Of a stretch of 37,517 bases of DNA, positions 35,467-37,517 are shown one piece after another. A program made the position numbers and the translations under genes. The first letter of the stretch is position 1. Every line of letters starts with the position of its first letter. The DNA is from Mycobacterium sp. 1554424.7. GTDB lineage: Bacteria; Actinomycetota; Actinomycetes; Mycobacteriales; Mycobacteriaceae. The DNA is taken from positions 1 to 37,517 of the forward strand of contig NZ_LZSE01000003.1 in the NCBI RefSeq assembly GCF_001665295.1, given 5' to 3'. A model generated the notes under the pieces. It was not told the DNA's origin. It saw nothing but the letters and a program-made list of their open reading frames with translations, and did not search any database.

Positions 35467-37385
35467 CTACCCACGTTGTTTTTCAACCAGCTCGTAGGAC
35501 TCGATGATGTCGCCTTCCTTGATGTCGTTGTAGCCCAACGTCATACCGCATTCGAAGCCCTCGCGGACCTCGGTCACGTCGTCCTTCTCCCGGCGCAGCG
35601 AGGTGATCGTGAGGTTGTCGGCGACGACGATGTTGTCCCGCAGCAGCCGGGCCTTGGCGTTGCGGCGCACCACCCCGGAGCTGATCATGCAGCCGGCGAT
35701 GATGCCGACCTTCGAGGACCGGAAGATCGCCCGGATCTCGGCGCGGCCCAGCTGGTTTTCCTCGTAGATCGGCTTGAGCATGCCGCGCAGGGCCTTTTCG
35801 ATCTCGTCGATCGCCTGGTAGATCACCGAGTAGTAGCGGATCTCCACGCCCTCGCGGTTGGCCAGCTCCGTCGCCTTGCCCTCGGCGCGCACGTTGAAGC
35901 CGATGATGATCGCGTCCGAGGCCGACGCCAGGTTGACGTTGGTCTCGGTGATGCCACCGACGCCGCGGTCGATGACGCGCAGCGCCACCTCGTCGTCGAC
36001 CTGGATGCCCATCAGGGCCTCCTCCAGCGCTTCGACCGTACCGGCGTTGTCGCCCTTGAGGATCAGGTTCAGCTGGCTGGTTTCCTTCAGCGCGGCATCC
36101 AGATCGTCCAGGCTGATCCGCTTGCGGGTCCGCGCCGCCAGGGCGTTGCGCTTGCGGGCGCTGCGCCGGTCGGCGATCTGGCGAGCGATGCGGTCCTCGT
36201 CGACGACCAACAGGTTGTCACCGGCGCCGGGCACCGACGTGAAGCCGATGACCTGCACCGGCCGCGACGGCAACGCCTCGTGGACGTCCTCGCCGTGCTC
36301 GTCGACCATGCGGCGCACGCGACCGTAGGCGTCGCCGGCGACGATCGAGTCGCCGACGCGCAGCGTGCCGCGTTGGATCAGCACGGTGGCCACCGGCCCG
36401 CGACCGCGGTCCAGGTGCGCCTCGATCGCCACACCCTGGGCCTCCATGTCGGGGTTGGCCCGCAGGTCCAGGGCGGCGTCGGCGGTCAGCAGCACCGCCT
36501 CCTCCAGCGCCTCGATGTTGGTGCCCTGCTTGGCGGAGATGTCCACGAACATCGTGTCGCCACCGAAATCCTCTGCCACCAAACCGAATTCGGTGAGCTG
36601 CCCGCGGATCTTGGCCGGGTCGGCGCCCTCCTTGTCGATCTTGTTGACCGCCACCACGATCGGCACATCGGCGGCCTGCGCGTGGTTGATGGCCTCCACC
36701 GTCTGCGGCATCACGCCGTCGTCGGCGGCGACCACCAGGATCGCGATGTCGGTCGCCTTGGCGCCGCGGGCACGCATGGCGGTGAACGCCTCGTGACCCG
36801 GGGTGTCGATGAAGGTGATGAGCCGCTCGGTGCCCTCGAAGTCGACTCCGACCTGGTAGGCACCGATGTGCTGGGTGATGCCGCCGGCCTCGCCCTCGCG
36901 GACGTTGGCCTTACGGATGGTGTCCAGCAGCCGGGTTTTACCGTGATCGACGTGACCCATGACGGTCACCACCGGCGGCCGGGTCTGCAGGTCCTCCTCG
37001 CCGCCCTCGTCCTCGCCGTACGTGAGGTCGAAGGACTCCAGCAGCTCGCGGTCCTCGTCCTCGGGGCTGACGACCTGCACGACGTAGTTCATCTCGCTGC
37101 CGAGCAGCTCGAGCGTCTCGTCGCCGACCGACTGGGTGGCCGTCACCATCTCGCCGAGGTTGAACAGCGCCTGCACCAGCGCCGCCGGGTTGGCGTCGAT
37201 CTTGTCGGCGAAGTCGGAGAGCGATGCGCCGCGCGCCAGCCGGATGGTCTCGCCGTTGCCGTGCGGCAACCGCACGCCCCCGACGACCGGCGCCTGCATG
37301 TTTTCGTATTCAGCGCGTTTCGCCCGCTTCGACTTGCGGCCGCGCCGGGGGCGCGCCGCCGGGCCGGCCGAACGCGCCGCCGCGC
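35467..37385 (-). CDS. infB: Translation initiation factor IF-2, C-terminal part, with a probable frameshift
   Basis: IF-2 is the GTPase that places initiator tRNA on the 30S subunit. From about 37345 downwards the frame is intact: [21 protein letters not shown], the IF2N segment, G-motifs [17 protein letters not shown] and SAKQG, then domains II-IV, ending YELVEKQRG. Just upstream, [11 protein letters not shown], expected to run straight into PRRGRKSKR, is found one frame off: a run of five C on the gene strand (37347-37351) is one longer than needed. Beyond about 37385 the sequence no longer looks like the Gly/Pro/Arg-rich N-terminal region. The M. tuberculosis protein has about 900 residues, so about 260 are missing. 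An essential gene is unlikely to be truly broken; a sequencing or assembly error is more likely. Confidence 0.9.
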
Positions 37386-37389
37386 AAAG

Positions 37390-37517
37390 CGCACCGGCCG
37401 CGACGGCCGAAGCGCCCCCGGCGACTCCCGCGCCCCCGCGCCGGCAGGCTACTCCTGTCGTCAACGATCGCGGCATATTCGCCGTTCCCCGTCGACACAG
37501 CCACCACGCGAAGCAGT
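37390..37517. other. Unassigned sequence at the right edge, probably not native infB
   Basis: The infB N-terminal repeat-rich region should continue here, coding for Gly/Arg/Pro-rich sequence. No frame does so across the stretch: the minus-strand frame that matches [10 protein letters not shown] reads upstream as [22 protein letters not shown], and the others contain stops or unrelated sequence. The last about 70 bases are also less GC-rich. I cannot identify them. A chimeric or error-rich contig end is the simplest explanation. Confidence 0.55.

Overview
The window is mycobacterial chromosome, most likely from a slow-growing non-tuberculous species (Mycobacterium avium complex or a close relative). 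DNA is very GC-rich. Gene content and order follow the M. tuberculosis segment Rv2771c-Rv2800 almost gene by gene, then continue with homologues of Rv2831 (echA16) and Rv2837c-Rv2839c (nrnA, rbfA, infB). Family-specific markers are PptT/PptH, DUF732 and 13E12-type HNH proteins, SirR, AldR/Ald, Ltp1 and FadE21. Species identity is inferred from remembered homologues, not from a search.

Left part (1-7721): a biotin carboxylase N-terminus in a fold-back structure at the very edge, an acyl-CoA ligase, a divergent thioesterase, then the tightly overlapped trio dapB / membrane protein / flavodoxin-like protein. Two small exported proteins, a DUF222-HNH protein and a GNAT acetyltransferase follow.

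Accessory part (7708-14208): a three-gene minus-strand operon encodes a four-helix protein with two Glu/ExxH ligand sets, an EphD-like hydrolase-SDR fusion and a [2Fe-2S] flavin reductase. A divergent ArsR / SRPBCC-VOC pair and a Baeyer-Villiger-type monooxygenase lie beside it. I read the three-gene operon as a possible diiron oxygenase system; this is the most interesting functional hypothesis here.

Core part (14224-25671): aldR-ald, a nitronate monooxygenase-like protein, pepR, gpsI, rpsO, ribF, sirR, fadE21 and ltp1. Three exact-length 55-bp repeats, each carrying the same 16-codon mini-ORF, fill the pepR/nitronate monooxygenase gap. lppU, which sits between gpsI and rpsO in M. tuberculosis, is absent and replaced by a hairpin-rich 323-bp stretch.

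Right part (25836-37517): a SHOCT protein, the overlapping pptH-pptT-truB operon (opposing phosphopantetheine enzymes plus tRNA pseudouridine synthase), a KstR-like operator in front of a lipoprotein-like gene and a CocE/NonD hydrolase, DUF2277-DUF1802, echA16 with a secreted protein, and nrnA-rbfA-infB. The M. tuberculosis interval Rv2801-Rv2830, which contains its type III-A CRISPR locus, is absent, as are the ugp genes and dinF.

Many operon-leading genes have a TANNNT box 6-9 bases before an ATG/GTG, the layout of leaderless mycobacterial transcripts. Both window ends look like assembly or amplification artefacts: an inverted duplication at the left, and non-InfB sequence plus a probable one-base frameshift at the right.
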